Positions 22,281-32,364 of a stretch of DNA of 64,000 nucleotides are shown here, piece after piece. The stretch comes from Triatoma infestans (Eukaryota > Arthropoda > Insecta > Hemiptera > Reduviidae): NCBI GenBank assembly GCA_011037195.1, contig JAAEAF010002341.1, positions 62,001 to 126,000 on the forward strand, given 5' to 3'. The notes under the pieces are model-generated. The model worked only from the letters and a program-made list of their open reading frames with translations. It was not told where the DNA came from and did no database searches. The translations under genes and the position numbers were made by a program. How positions within the stretch are numbered: position 1 is the first letter of the stretch; each line of letters begins with the position of its first letter.

Positions 22281-22597
22281 TCCCATTAGTCGCATTATTG
22301 TTTTATTTTGGCTTTTAGTGTCGTTAATTTTGTTTTATTATTTCTATTCTTATTAAACTTATTTTAAGTTTACTTTTATTGAGATTATTTCACTTTGCTT
22401 GTCTTTTATCAGATATTCTTTCTATGTACTACATACATACATATTAATTTCTTTTTACTTAATACAGCCTGTTTTAATCATCTTTTTATTTACTTATACA
22501 GTTTCAAGTATATTATTATTTATTTATTTATTTATTTATTATTTTTTGTATGCATTATTTCTATTTTATAACAATTGTATATTATATATATATTTTT
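22281..22597. other. AT-rich DNA with TTTA tract
   Basis: A TTTA-type microsatellite spans about 22516-22541. No gene. Confidence 0.4.
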
Positions 22598-22719
22598 ACT
22601 TTCTCTTACTCCTAGTAAGAGGAAGTATTGTAATCGTGTCAAATTTTCGATATCGAGTTTTCACCGGAAATATCCGTTTTGAGGTCCCCTGAGTCAAAAA
22701 AAGTGGTTTTTAGCAAATG

Positions 22720-22763
<44 letters not shown>

Positions 22764-23600
22764 GAACAGCATAGCTCAAAAACGAAAAACCGTAGAAAGT
22801 TGAAACTTGATATTCCGTTTAGGTATCACCATGGGATCTGACACTACGTTATCTGTCAAAATTCCTCAACCGGAAGTACCACTTTACTAGTTGATTTTTT
22901 ACTTTTTTGCGATTTTCTCAAAAATGGCTCCGACGATTTTCTTTAAACTCAAAACATCAACCACACATACAAAGAGCTACAACTTTTATTTGAAACATTT
23001 CTCCGGGAAAATGCTCTGAAGGGCACTTTTGGGGGAGGGGTGGGGTTAGGTTTTCATCTAAAGTGCTATTTCAGTTTATTTCACAATTCTGTCATCTAAA
23101 TAATGTTAATTAGAATTAAATATGTTGTTGAAATTCCGAGTTTGAAAAAAATCGGATAACCGGAAGTGCGTTTACTTTACCACTTTACTAAATGATTTAT
23201 TCACTTTTTCAAAATTTTCTCAAAAATGGCTCCGACGATTTTTATGAAACTTCGTATATAAACTAAACATGCAAAGATCTACAACTTTTATCTAAAACAT
23301 TTCTCTGGGAAAATTCTTTTAAGGGCACTTTTAGGGGAGGGGTAGGGTTAGATTTTCATCTAAAGTGCTATCCTAGTTGATTATACAATTCTATCATCCA
23401 AACATAATTAGTTAGAAATAAATGGATGGCTGAAATTCCAAGTTTCAAGAAAATTAGTAAACCGGAAGTGCGCTTTTACTGAACAATTTTTTCAGTTTTC
23501 GACGAATTTCATTAAATTTGGTACACAAACTATAAAATTTGAAAATTATAATTTTGAGAACTGGAGTAAGAGAAAGTTGTGTGAGTGTTTCACACCAGAT
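22598..23600 (+). repeat. ACTTTC repeat, best-preserved full-length copy
   Basis: 5' ACTTTCTCTTACTCC and 3' GGAGTAAGAGAAAGT are perfect 15-bp inverted repeats. The 5' end also folds on itself (CTCTTAC-TCCTA-GTAAGAG). The 3' tail TGTGTGAGTGTTTCACACCAGA forms a second hairpin (GTGTGA/TCACAC; quoted region slightly overlaps the terminus). Layout: a 5' module of about 300 bp with a GT microsatellite, then two homologous units starting TTTTCTCAAAAATGGCTCCG (about 22913 and 23217), each with CCGGAAGTGCG and a GGGGAGGGG box. No ORF. Function unknown; a non-autonomous mobile repeat is the likeliest reading. Confidence 0.85.
22722..22758 (+). repeat. GT/GTAT microsatellite inside the ACTTTC repeat
   Basis: (GT)n followed by TATGTATGTATG. 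The same position is microsatellite in copies at 29026-29078, 40571-40597, 56777-56797 (reverse) and 60253-60288, so the tract travels with the family. Confidence 0.85.
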
Positions 23601-23611
23601 TTTTTTTTTAA

Positions 23612-23806
23612 TTTAAGGGGCGTCAACATCTATGGTCATTCGCGCCCGGAGCCTTCTCTTTGCAGACTACACTGCCCATCACCGGACAGTGTGCTGTAGA
23701 GGCTCCTAGGAGGAAAAAAATCTAAGGTTAGCACAGGTGGATTCGAACCCGGGTCCTCCACGTTAGGAGTCCAGTACGCTAACCACTTAGCTATTCCCTT
23801 CCCTAT
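23612..23806 (-). repeat. SINE-1 copy fused to ACTTTC repeat 3' end
   Basis: Reverse complement: GGGAAGGGAATAGCTAAGTG head, B box GGGTTCGAATCC, TTAGATTTTTTTCCTCCTAG body, CCGGTGATGGGCAGTG and a tail AGATGTTGACGCCCCTTAAA. Its A-rich tail abuts the T-run after the repeat's 3' hairpin. The same junction occurs at 41436-41460. Confidence 0.8.
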
Positions 23807-25030
23807 ATATATTATATATTCATTTTCTTTTTATTATTTAATATTGTAGTTTTAACGACTCCAACAGACGGTATAGCATTAGTATTCTCAAGTTGTATTT
23901 TTACTTTTGGTTGATTTTATCAAATAAGTTTATTAAAAGAATTAGTCATACATTTGATTAAGCTATTGAAAAGTATGTTTTAATATTATTGTCTGACAAC
24001 TTTGTATGTAACTTTTGCAAAAAAAAAAAAAATATATTTTGTGTTTCACAAGATTGGTAATTAAAATATTTTAAAGTATAACTGACATAGTAAAAAGAAA
24101 AATGTAAAAAAAAAAAAAAACGCACCTTTGTGTAACAATTGTAAACAAAATTATTACTTTTCATAGCCCATATTTACACTTAATATATATATTTAGTAGT
24201 GTAAGAATGAGAGGGTGTGAGTGTAAATTCATATTCTCTCCTTCATTACAGACACATGTATAAATATATATATATATAACAAAGTAATCAATTGTATGCA
24301 AACCATGTTGTCATGATTGTTTAATGGTTGAATGCAAAGGTTAACGATTTGTACATGTTAACAATGTTTTATTGTTGTTCTTTCTAGTTTCCTTTTGTTG
24401 TTTGATTATAAAAAAATAAATAAATAAATAAAATAAATAAAAAATAATAAAGAAGTAGCCTTTTTTCCTTTTTCTTTTTTTTCTTTTTTAAGTGAGTGAA
24501 CTATAGTGTGTGTAGTAAACTAGATATTTGTAAAGGAGAGGAAGGCAACTTGAAGCAGAACATGTGTTTACAACAGCTCGTGTTGTTATAGTAGGGGAAT
24601 AAGTACTGGGACCTAACTGGGGATCGGGCGAAACCTAGCACAAAGCAAAAAAATATAACATTTCCGACCTTATGTTTCCAAAGGGATGTGCTCTCTTCCA
24701 ACCAATCTTTGACTTTCTTCTATATTCGAGTATTGGCCTTTCTTATTCTGCTTTTCTATTTTTTTTTTTTTTATTTTTTTTTTATTCAGTTTGTAAACGT
24801 ATTCACTTTTTCAATTATTTGTTCACTTCCTCAATATGTACGTATGATTTATTTGCTTTTATTTCTTTCTTCTTATAACATTCCAGTCTCAGCATCAATA
24901 GTAATGATGTCTGTCACATGATTTAGAAACAAGTGAAATTATACTGAAGAAGATATTATTTTATTAAAGTAGGTATAATATTTATTTATTAATATTAATG
25001 AGAAAAGTTAATGCTCTCCTGTTAATCCGT
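23807..25030. other. AT-rich non-coding DNA
   Basis: Contains TA tracts (23806-23820, 24264-24280), A-runs (24017-24031, 24105-24120) and an AATA tract (24412-24450). A GC-richer 24540-24640 segment has no motif I recognise. No gene supported. Confidence 0.45.
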
Positions 25031-25035
25031 ACGAT

Positions 25036-25815
25036 TTACAATCTACCGCTAAACATAAATCTGTAATTTGTTCTTACTCTACAAGTTACATATGTAACAA
25101 TCATTTGTGCACCATCTTTTATAGATTCACTTTTTTGTTCTCCATTAAAAGGTCTAACATACAACAAAGGAGGTGGCTTATTATTTTGTAATTTTTCACA
25201 AAATTTACCAAATGTATCAGAATCATTCAAAATACTGGGGGGCATCAATCGTATTAGCCTTAGGATTCCATTTAATTCTAAATTTCGTCCGCGGCGTAAT
25301 AAACCTCTTCTTATATACATTGGTATTGCTGTAGCCCATATCCTGGCTCTTCGGTATATTGAAATACGTCTTTCGTATATCATCTTTAGTATGACCATTA
25401 TTATAAAAATATTGCAATACTTTAGGTCCTGTCGCTGAGAAATCATTAACATCAATGTCAAAAGGGAAATTATAATCACCACCTTGCAAACTTTCTTCGT
25501 TATATTTGCTATTATAGTTTCCACCAAGTTTGTCACATTCACCTTTGGATTGTCCAATATTTAAATGCCTAACGTGATGAACATCAAAAGAATCAATAAT
25601 CCAAAGTACACTCAATAGTTTTACTTTACCATACAATTTACAATTTGCTCATTAAACAAGTCGGTATCATTGTCACAGTCATACATCACCGAATTAAGCC
25701 ATTTAAAATGGTGATGATCCTAATCACATCCACTAACAGGAGCAGAAACGTCTACGTGATGACGCACAGAAACTTGTATGACTCTTAGTACCTCGACGTA
25801 CACGGAAGAATCGGG
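25036..25815 (-). pseudogene. Unrecognised protein-coding relic, frameshifted
   Basis: Minus strand. Two overlapping frames (25636-25223 and 25557-25036) each look coding in only part of their length. The upstream frame has a hydrophobic N-terminal stretch and then a hydrophilic Asn/Asp/Lys/Tyr-rich chain; its coding character ends near 25240. There the other frame takes over to a stop at 25036 after a basic, Thr/Arg-rich C-terminus. Further upstream (25640-25815) one more coding-like stretch is broken by a stop. Composition differs from the LINE and mariner relics. I do not recognise the family. A decayed host gene, a captured gene or an endogenous viral fragment are all possible. Confidence 0.4.
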
Positions 25816-25832
25816 CTAAGACAACGGTTCCA

Positions 25833-27300
25833 AAGTAAGAGGAAGTATTGAAATCGTGTCAAATTTTCGATAAAGAGTTTTCCGAGGAAATACACGTTTT
25901 AAGGTCCACTGAATCAAAAAAAGGGGTTTTTAAAAAATGGTCTGTGTGTGTGTTTGTTATATATATATATATATATATTAATATATATATATATATATGA
26001 ACAGCATAGCTCAAAAATGAATAGGTATTACGATAGTAGGTCATCTGCCAAAATTTCTCACCGGCTTTGTAGTGGAATCAATTGTCGCGATTCCTGAGGT
26101 ATGAAGTATGATGTCTTGAAGAGGGATTTATTAGGCGGAAGTTAGTTTAGAGATTTATTGCTTGAATTACTAACACTTGTATAGGGACGCGCTCGGAACT
26201 CAAGTATAAATGCTGCTGTAAAATGATACTGATATAATGATGTGGCTACTCGTATAATGATTGAATGATATAATGATCCCCTCTTCCAGTGGGGTGAAGT
26301 TTATATTAGTCTTACTCACACACTGTCAAGTGTGTAAGTAAGTTCTCACACTAGGACATCTCTAGTAGCGTGCGACCTTGGTTAGGTCGGCGACCAGTGA
26401 TTCTGGTCAGTGGCTAGATTTGGTCGCCCATCGGCGACTTTCAAAGACCAGGTGGCTTCTGTTCAATAGACAGGGCTTTATCGGTACTTGTCTTTGATAC
26501 CCTTGTATTGAAAAGGCAGCGGCCGGCTGTGGGGCCACTAGTTATAAATTATTCTTTCCTTTTGTTATATTTTGTGAAGGCTTTGACATTGCTATGTCAT
26601 TACAGCTTTACTGAATGATTTTTTTCACTTTCTTTGTGATTTTCTCAAAAATGGCTCCGACGATTTTCTTCAGACTTGGTATATCAACTACACATACAAA
26701 TTGCTACAACTTTTATTTGAAACGTTTCTCCGGGAAAATTCATTTAAGGGGATTTTTTGGGGTAGGGGTGGGGTTACGGTTTCCTCTAAAGTGCTATTTC
26801 AGTTTATTACACAATTCTATCATCTACGTAATATTAATTATGATTGAATATTTTGTCGATGTTTCGAGTTTGAAGAAAGTCAAATAACCGGAAATGCGTT
26901 TTTACTGAAAAGTATTTTTCAGTTTTCTGGTATTTCTCGAAAACGGCTCCGACGATTTTCTTCAAACTTGGCATATAAACTAGACAAACAAAGAGCTATA
27001 ATTTTTTTTTTGAAACATATCTCCTGGTAAAGTCATTTAAGAGGCCTTTTGTGGGAAGGGTGGGGTCATGTTTCCACCTAAAGTCCTATCATAGTTGATT
27101 ATATAATTCTACCATCTAGACAAACTTAATTATAAATAAATAGATTGCCAAAATTCAGAGTTTCATGAAAATTAGTTAACCGGAAGTGCGTTTATACTGA
27201 ACATTTTTCGAAGAACTCCGACGAATTTCATTACTTTTAGCACACTAACTATAAAATTTGTCAATTACAATTATGAAAACCTGAGTGTTTCACACCAGAT
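25833..27300 (+). repeat. ACTTTC repeat split by a solo LTR
   Basis: 5' module at 25833-26067 (AAGTAAGAGGAAGTATTG, TTTTCCGAGGAAATACACG, a TA microsatellite at 25957-25998), LTR insertion at 26068-26604, then units 1 and 2 from 26605 (two GGCTCCGACGATTTTCTTC occurrences) to TGAGTGTTTCACACCAGA at 27299. The extreme 5' bases are missing. Removing the LTR and its duplicated GCTT gives back a contiguous repeat. Confidence 0.8.
26068..26604 (-). mobile_element. Solo LTR, family 1, with 4-bp target duplication
   Basis: Ends TGTAGTGGAATCAATTGTCG and GCTATGTCATTACA (TG...CA), flanked by GCTT at 26064-26067 and 26605-26608. It matches 54817-55535 in reverse complement over GCTCGGAACTCAAGT, GAGAACTTACTTACACACTT-like and CGGCCGGCTGTGGGGCC segments. 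It is shorter because of an internal deletion next to the GAATTACTAACACTTG region. A lone LTR arises by recombination between the two LTRs of a retrotransposon. Four-base duplications fit Gypsy-type elements but do not exclude others. Strand is inferred from a possible AATAAA signal. Confidence 0.82.
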
Positions 27301-27301
27301 T

Positions 27302-27357
27302 TTTTTACACTCTTGTTCAGTTTAGGTACTGACATGAACTGAACGAGAGTGTAAAAA
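27302..27357 (+). repeat. Perfect-looking 21-bp stem hairpin
   Basis: 27302-27322 (TTTTTACACTCTTGTTCAGT plus T) pairs with 27337-27357 with one mismatch and a 14-base loop. It lies immediately after the 3' hairpin of the ACTTTC repeat. Could be the remnant of a small inverted-repeat element; no evidence of transcription. Confidence 0.7.
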
Positions 27358-28082
27358 TACGATATTACTTGCATAATATTTGCAATTGCATTAAATTAGC
27401 TTCAACTTACATGAATGTAAAAAGAAAATATGGCAGGGTGCAAATACGTAGAATGTACTTTGATTCAAGGCAAATATTCTCTCTCACTCTTTCTTCTAAC
27501 CTGCTCTCATTTGTAGACCTCAAATCCGTTGCTAATTGCAATTTGTTTTGATCTTGTTTCCTCGTATTGCCCCTAGATGTCGAGCTAGTTAGAGTTGAAT
27601 CATATTACTTTTAGTCACTTGTGAGAAAAAAGTAATGGCTGTTTTTTTCTTTCTCTCACTTGTGATTAAAAGTATAACTTCACTCACTACTTTAGATTTA
27701 ATAATTGTCAAACTGTTACACGGTAGCAGAAAAAAAAATGTTTTAATTCATCTCTATAACGAGTTTCATAACTAATACGTACTTGGTGCAGATCTGTAAG
27801 ACCCTACAAACCCAGGCTCTCCAAATATATTGATGCTACAAAAGGCTACTCAAACGAAAAAATACTTCTACTAAACTGAGTATTAGCAACTGAAACAATT
27901 GACTAAAATGCAATACATTTTGGAATTTTCACCAGGATTATTTATTTGTCCATCAGAAAATATAGTTAAAAAACTGGATAGATTGGCTCATAAATAAATA
28001 AATTAGTTAAATAAAGTCACACTTTCAGTTAACTGGGTTTAGTCTTTAATTTTCCTTAATACTAAATAGGTAATTAAGATTA
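27358..28082. other. AT-rich non-coding DNA
   Basis: No gene recognised; short plus-strand frame at 27369-27551 is unsupported. Confidence 0.4.
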
Positions 28083-28392
28083 GGCTGTTATAGGCTCCTA
28101 GGATGAGAAAATCTAAGGGCAGCATGCTGGATTCAAACCCGAGATCTCTGCGTTGCTTGTCCATCGCGTTATCATTGAGCTAATCTCTTCCTTCTCCCTT
28201 GGCTTACGCCAATTAACAGGGACGGAGACTCTAGTTTGTGTACTGCGTTTCTCCTTGTCTGTAAAGGGTAGAGTATATGTAGTTTAAGTGTATTGCATAC
28301 TGATCTAACGAAGTGCATGATACTGAGCTGTGGTAACCCATGGGATCGCTACTCCCCAAGTAACTGCATGCAACAGATACGAGCTTGCGGGC
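28083..28392 (-). repeat. SINE-1 long-form copy, 3'-truncated
   Basis: Reverse complement begins GCCCGCAAGCTCGTATCTGT and continues with the leader seen at 11632 (CAGTTACTTGGGGAGTAGCG, TACCACAGCTCAGTATC), then the tRNA-like head (GATTAGCTCAATGATAACGC; GGGTTTGAATCC) and TTAGATTTTCTCATCCTAGG, ending shortly after. This confirms that the leader is a real part of a SINE-1 subfamily. Confidence 0.8.
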
Positions 28393-28626
28393 ATAAATAG
28401 GTAACAGAACGGTATACTGAATTGGCACCTTAGAGGTAAGCTTAGCTTTTCTTCCCCAAAACCTCCCCCACCGCCCAAAATTTCCTGGACAACTTTCTCA
28501 AATAAAAATGATGAATGAAGTTTAAAGAAAATCTTTGGAATCTTTCACGAAAAATCGTGAAAAACTGAAAAAAAAAAAACAACTCTTCAGTTAAGTCGCT
28601 TTTCAGTTAATATACTTTTCAGATTT
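28393..28626. other. Non-coding DNA with old repeat scraps
   Basis: C-rich CCTCCCCCACCGCCC and AAAATCGTGAAAAACTGAAA fragments resemble reverse ACTTTC-repeat units, but are too diverged to delimit. Confidence 0.4.
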
Positions 28627-28903
28627 TTTTACTTTTTCTTATTGCTTTCTGTAAAAGGAAGTATTTATTGCAAATATGTCAAATTTTCACTTATTATTTT
28701 TTATGGAAAGCAATATTTTGAGGTTCCCGACCGAGTGCGATAGGAAGTTTTTTGAGATTTATTTTTGAGTGTGACATTGAGTGACAACTCAAGCACGAAA
28801 ATTGCCGTAAGCTTAAATTTGACATTACCTTTAGGTAAATTCGCGGTTTCTATTTGAATGTTTCAATAAAAATTAGGAAGTACCACTTTACTGAATGTTT
28901 TTT
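28627..28903 (+). repeat. Degenerate ACTTTC repeat, 5' module
   Basis: TTTTACTTTTTCTTATTGCT, AAAGGAAGTATTTATTGC, TTTTGAGGTTCCCGACCGAG and TTAGGAAGTACCACTTTACT occur in family order, then a younger copy begins at 28904. Head-to-tail tandem, like 15974-17271. Confidence 0.65.
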
Positions 28904-29021
28904 AGTTTCTCTTACTCCTAGTAAGAGTATTGTAATAGTGTCAAATTTTCGATATAGAGTTTTCACCGGAAATATCTGTTTTGAGGTCCCCTGAGTCAAA
29001 AAAAGTGGTTTTTAGCAAATG

Positions 29022-29055
<34 letters not shown>

Positions 29056-29615
29056 GTGTGTATGTATGTATGTATGTATACAGCAGCTCAAAAATGAAAA
29101 ATCAAAGAAAGTTGAAAAACTTGATATTCCGTTTAAGTATCACCATGGGATCTGACCCTACATTATCTGTCAAAATTCCTCAACCCGGAGTACCATTTTA
29201 CTAGTTGTTTCTTTTACTTTTTTGCAATTTTCTCAAAAATCGCTCCAACAATTTTTCTTGAAACTTCGTATATAAACTAAACATTCAAAGATATGCAACT
29301 TTTATTTAAAACATTTCTCTGGGAAGATTCATTTAAGGGCACTTTTAAGGGATGAGGGATGGGGGGTTATGCTTTTTTTCTAAAGTGTTATCATAGTTGA
29401 TTATACAATTCTATATACTCCAAACAAAATTAATTAGAAATAAATAGATGGCCAAAATTCTAAGTTTCAAGAAAATTAGTAAACCGGAAGTGCGCTTTTA
29501 CTGTATAGTTTTCAGTTTTCGACGAATTTCATTAAATTTTGTACACAAATTATAAAATTTTGCCAGTTATAATATTGAGAACTGCAGTAAGAAAAAGTTG
29601 TTTCACACGGAGATT
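28904..29615 (+). repeat. ACTTTC repeat, one-unit short form
   Basis: Complete 5' module (hairpin, GT microsatellite at 29026-29078) but only one internal unit, whose left part resembles unit 1 or 2 and whose right part is unit 2 (GATTATACAATTCTATATAC, AAACCGGAAGTGCGC). About 710 bp instead of 1 kb, the expected product of recombination between the two internal units. The 3' end is slightly degraded. Confidence 0.8.
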
Positions 29616-30590
29616 CTTTTTTCTCATTTTTTAGCTACTTATTTAAATGACGTAGCTGTGGGCGGAGTCGGGCGGATTGCTAAATGAATTTTTTTTTTGT
29701 AGCAGATAAGATATCCTGCCAGTAAGTATATAATCCATTACAAGCGATGTTCTTCAAACTTGTTTCTATTAATTTTACTTAAAGTTAAAAGTTTTAAATA
29801 AAAAGTAAACAAGAACATAGTAATATATTTATAAAAGGGATTCCAAGGAAAGGAACACATCTAAGAATTCCAGAAGATAAAATACAATTAATTATGCACA
29901 GCACGTAATATTAGACAATATCACTGGTTGAAAATTTAAACTGATTATTACCTTATTTTATTTATTTATATTATTATTGTTGTTGTTTTTGTTTCCAAAT
30001 AAGATTGGTTTATAGTAATGTATTATCTAAATATATTTATATTGTATCCATTTATATAATCTTATTTATTGTATAATTGTATTTATTTTATTTCAAAGTA
30101 AGTTTGTTTTTATTATAGTTTATACTTTTCTAATTTCTTATATTTAAACAATATTTGTACATTATGATGATTATAAAAGTGAAAGTATAATGATACTACT
30201 ACCAGACGAGAGACATATCACTCAATTTATTCATACAATTAGTGAATGGCCTCTAGCCATGTCCTATGATGATGATGATGATGATGATGTCACTGAATAA
30301 TTATCTATAGTATATAAACTGTGCTGGGGCTATATTATACCACACTAAGTATAAGTGAGACTGTTCTATATACACATGTTATTATTGTGTGTGTATGCGC
30401 GCGCGCGTTTGTTGATGTGATAGTTCACGCCCCAAGGAGCGACGAACGAACCATCGGCCCCCGCTTTATAACACAAAAAATAATCTAGAAACTAAGAAAA
30501 TAAAAACCATCTGGTTAGTTCATTCTCTTTTATTCAACCAAAATATATTTATTATTATTTTAAATTCACTGAATTTTGTTTTCCCTGAAT
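29616..30590. other. AT-rich non-coding DNA with ATG trinucleotide tract
   Basis: An (ATG)n microsatellite spans about 30266-30289. The rest is AT-rich with no gene recognised. Bases 30591-30602 are the left target duplication of the next element. Confidence 0.45.
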
Positions 30591-30677
30591 TTACATAGAA
30601 TCTGTTGTGGTGGTTGGTTCCGCAGAGCTGGAAAGCATCAGAGACATTTTCCGTGGTAGCCTGCTTCATTTTATGGT

Positions 30678-30715
30678 CATCGACCGGTTTCGGGCGTTCG
30701 CCCATCTTCAGGATG
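30678..30715 (-). ncRNA. Hammerhead-ribozyme-like motif, PB left arm
   Basis: Minus strand: CATC, core CTGAAGA, T, helix II GGGC-GAAC-GCCC, GAAAC, palindrome ACCGGT, GTC, GATG. Helix I is CATC/GATG. Same architecture as the PA motif with completely different helix I and II sequences but preserved pairing. Confidence 0.55.
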
Positions 30716-30839
30716 CGTTTTTTCAGACAGTGTGCCAACACAGACTCGTACAGAGACTTAGTTTCACACTAACTCGTGAAAGTTAGTGTGAAACTAAGTC
30801 TCTGTACGAGTCTGTGTTGGCACACTGTCTGAAAAAGCG

Positions 30840-30878
30840 CATCCTGAAGATGGGCGAACGCCCGAAAACCGGTCGATG
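30840..30878 (+). ncRNA. Hammerhead-ribozyme-like motif, PB right arm
   Basis: CATC, CTGAAGA, T, GGGC-GAAC-GCCC, GAAAA-C (one extra A relative to the left arm), CGGTC, GATG. The additional A in the conserved GAAA block may inactivate this copy. Confidence 0.5.
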
Positions 30879-30989
30879 ACCATAAAATGAAGCAGGCTAC
30901 CACGGAAAATGTCTCTGATTACATAGAATCCTTAATTAATATCTATCTGTAAATTGTAAATATGTCAGGAGGTTATAGTTGTAAACTGA

Positions 30990-31177
30990 AACCTCTTGTA
31001 AAAAAGTATAATGTATGAATGAATATGAGGACGGGTCTGCAATGCTGGATAACATCTTTTATTTTATCCATCCTAGCCATATATGTTTCAAATATTTCTG
31101 ACCAGTTTCGGATTTTCCTACATTGTCCAAGTGAAGTTATCAAGTTTATATTTCCACTTAGTGTTTCTGTTGTCTTC
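30990..31177 (-). repeat. PA-family relic arm
   Basis: Minus strand shares AGTGGAAATA, CTTGATAACTTC, AAAATCCGAAACTGGTCAG and GGATGGATAAAATA with the PA arms at 19.0-20.1 kb. The CUGANGA block is mutated, so the ribozyme-like core is lost. Abuts an ACTTTC-repeat 3' terminus at 31178. Confidence 0.65.
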
Positions 31178-31220
31178 ATGGAGTAAGAGAAAGTCGTGTG
31201 AGTGTTTCACATCAGATTTT
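31178..31220 (+). repeat. Isolated 3' terminus of ACTTTC repeat
   Basis: GGAGTAAGAGAAAGTCGTGT and the hairpin GTGTGAGTGTTTCACATC followed by T-rich DNA. No preceding units; directly joined to the PA relic. Confidence 0.75.
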
Positions 31221-32360
31221 TATTATTTTTTTTTTTTGGTTTAACAGAACTTAATTAAACAATAAATTTTCTAAATATATTAAGCTCTTTTAATATGATC
31301 ATTTCAAATATCATTACACATTTTTTAAACCTAAGTGATGTTTAAACTTAAGTAAGCAAACTTGATTATCTAGCCGTCTTCTAAAAATTTTTTGTCAGAA
31401 GTTTAGAGAGATATTCTAGACAATTCTGCCATGAAGAATCTTGTTTATTTATTCATGGAATGGAAAGGATGTCTGCTATAATCAAGTATTCTTGAATGTT
31501 CTTTAGTATGATATCACTCACATAAACCTGGAACTATTCCACAGGGCAATCATGCTTGAAACTATAAATGAACTATTCAAGAATTGTTTATCAATAAAAT
31601 TTATTTTTTCTATTAATTATAGTAGTGCTAGAATAGTGTCTCTATTTCATTATAAATATGATTAATTAATTGAAACAATTTTCTAAAAGAAGTAAGATTT
31701 TCTGAATTAATTAATTTCCAAGTTTGATGAAAACTAAACTTGAAAAGATGAAATTATTATTATAAATATAAAAATACAGAATTTTGTAGGAAAATATAGA
31801 AAGCAGATGTAAATAGGTAGGTAGAGAGATAAGTTAGGCAGAGCTGTCTTCTGTTTTCTAGAAGAAGTGTTATCTCATAATTAAATTAGTAGGGGGTTTC
31901 CAAAGTCTCTCATGTTTGGTGGACTAACTTTACGAGTTTAGTCCCCACTTTCACACACACACACACAAAAACACATATTTACAAACTCCAGTATATGCTT
32001 ATTTTAAAGTTTTCTTTCTAGTATGTTACATTTCACACATCAATAATCTTTTCGTGCTTCTTTTATTTTTGTAATTCTTTTTTGAACGTTATATTTGTTA
32101 GTTTTTGCACTTTCTTTTCGTGCTGGTAACAGGAAATGTTCCATGCCTGTAGTTTTCGAAATTGAGTTTTCACATGAAGTATGGAATAGAAACGACATGT
32201 TTCTAAAGGCATCTCCTTAAAAAGTAAAAGATAATTAAGCAACAATAATCAGAAATAGCATTTTATAAGTCTGATTATCTTTTTTCAAAAAAAGTAAGTG
32301 GAATTGAGCTGAAATGAATTTCTGATAATATGTGGGGAGTTTTCTACAAGTAAATAAGGT
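31221..32360. other. AT-rich non-coding DNA
   Basis: Contains a short CA tract near 31953-31966. No gene or element recognised. Confidence 0.45.
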
Positions 32361-32364
32361 GACA

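Larger units (their letters stand above)
30603..30918. mobile_element. PB element: compact palindromic element with hammerhead-like arms and 12-bp target duplication
   Basis: Flanked by TTACATAGAATC at 30591-30602 and 30919-30930. The two arms are almost perfect reverse complements meeting at a 6-base loop (AACT-CGTGAA-AGTT near 30773-30786). The left end has a 35-nt extension (TGTTGTGGTGGTTGGTTCCG, CAGAGCTGGAAAGCA) that the right arm lacks. Each arm carries a hammerhead-like motif. No coding capacity. The near identity of the arms suggests recent insertion or arm homogenisation; an assembly or cloning fold-back is excluded by the flanking duplication and by the asymmetric end. Confidence 0.8.

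Noticed and set aside
22598..23600. ACTTTC repeat as a Helitron
   Set aside because: A 3' hairpin is present, but there is no TC start, no CTRR end, and the ends are inverted repeats.
25957..25998. TA tract as a regulatory or cruciform site
   Set aside because: It occupies the position of the family microsatellite and is simply a diverged tract.
22722..29078. CRISPR-like regular repeats
   Set aside because: The short regular repeats are GT/TATG microsatellites in a eukaryotic repeat; there are no spacer-repeat arrays.
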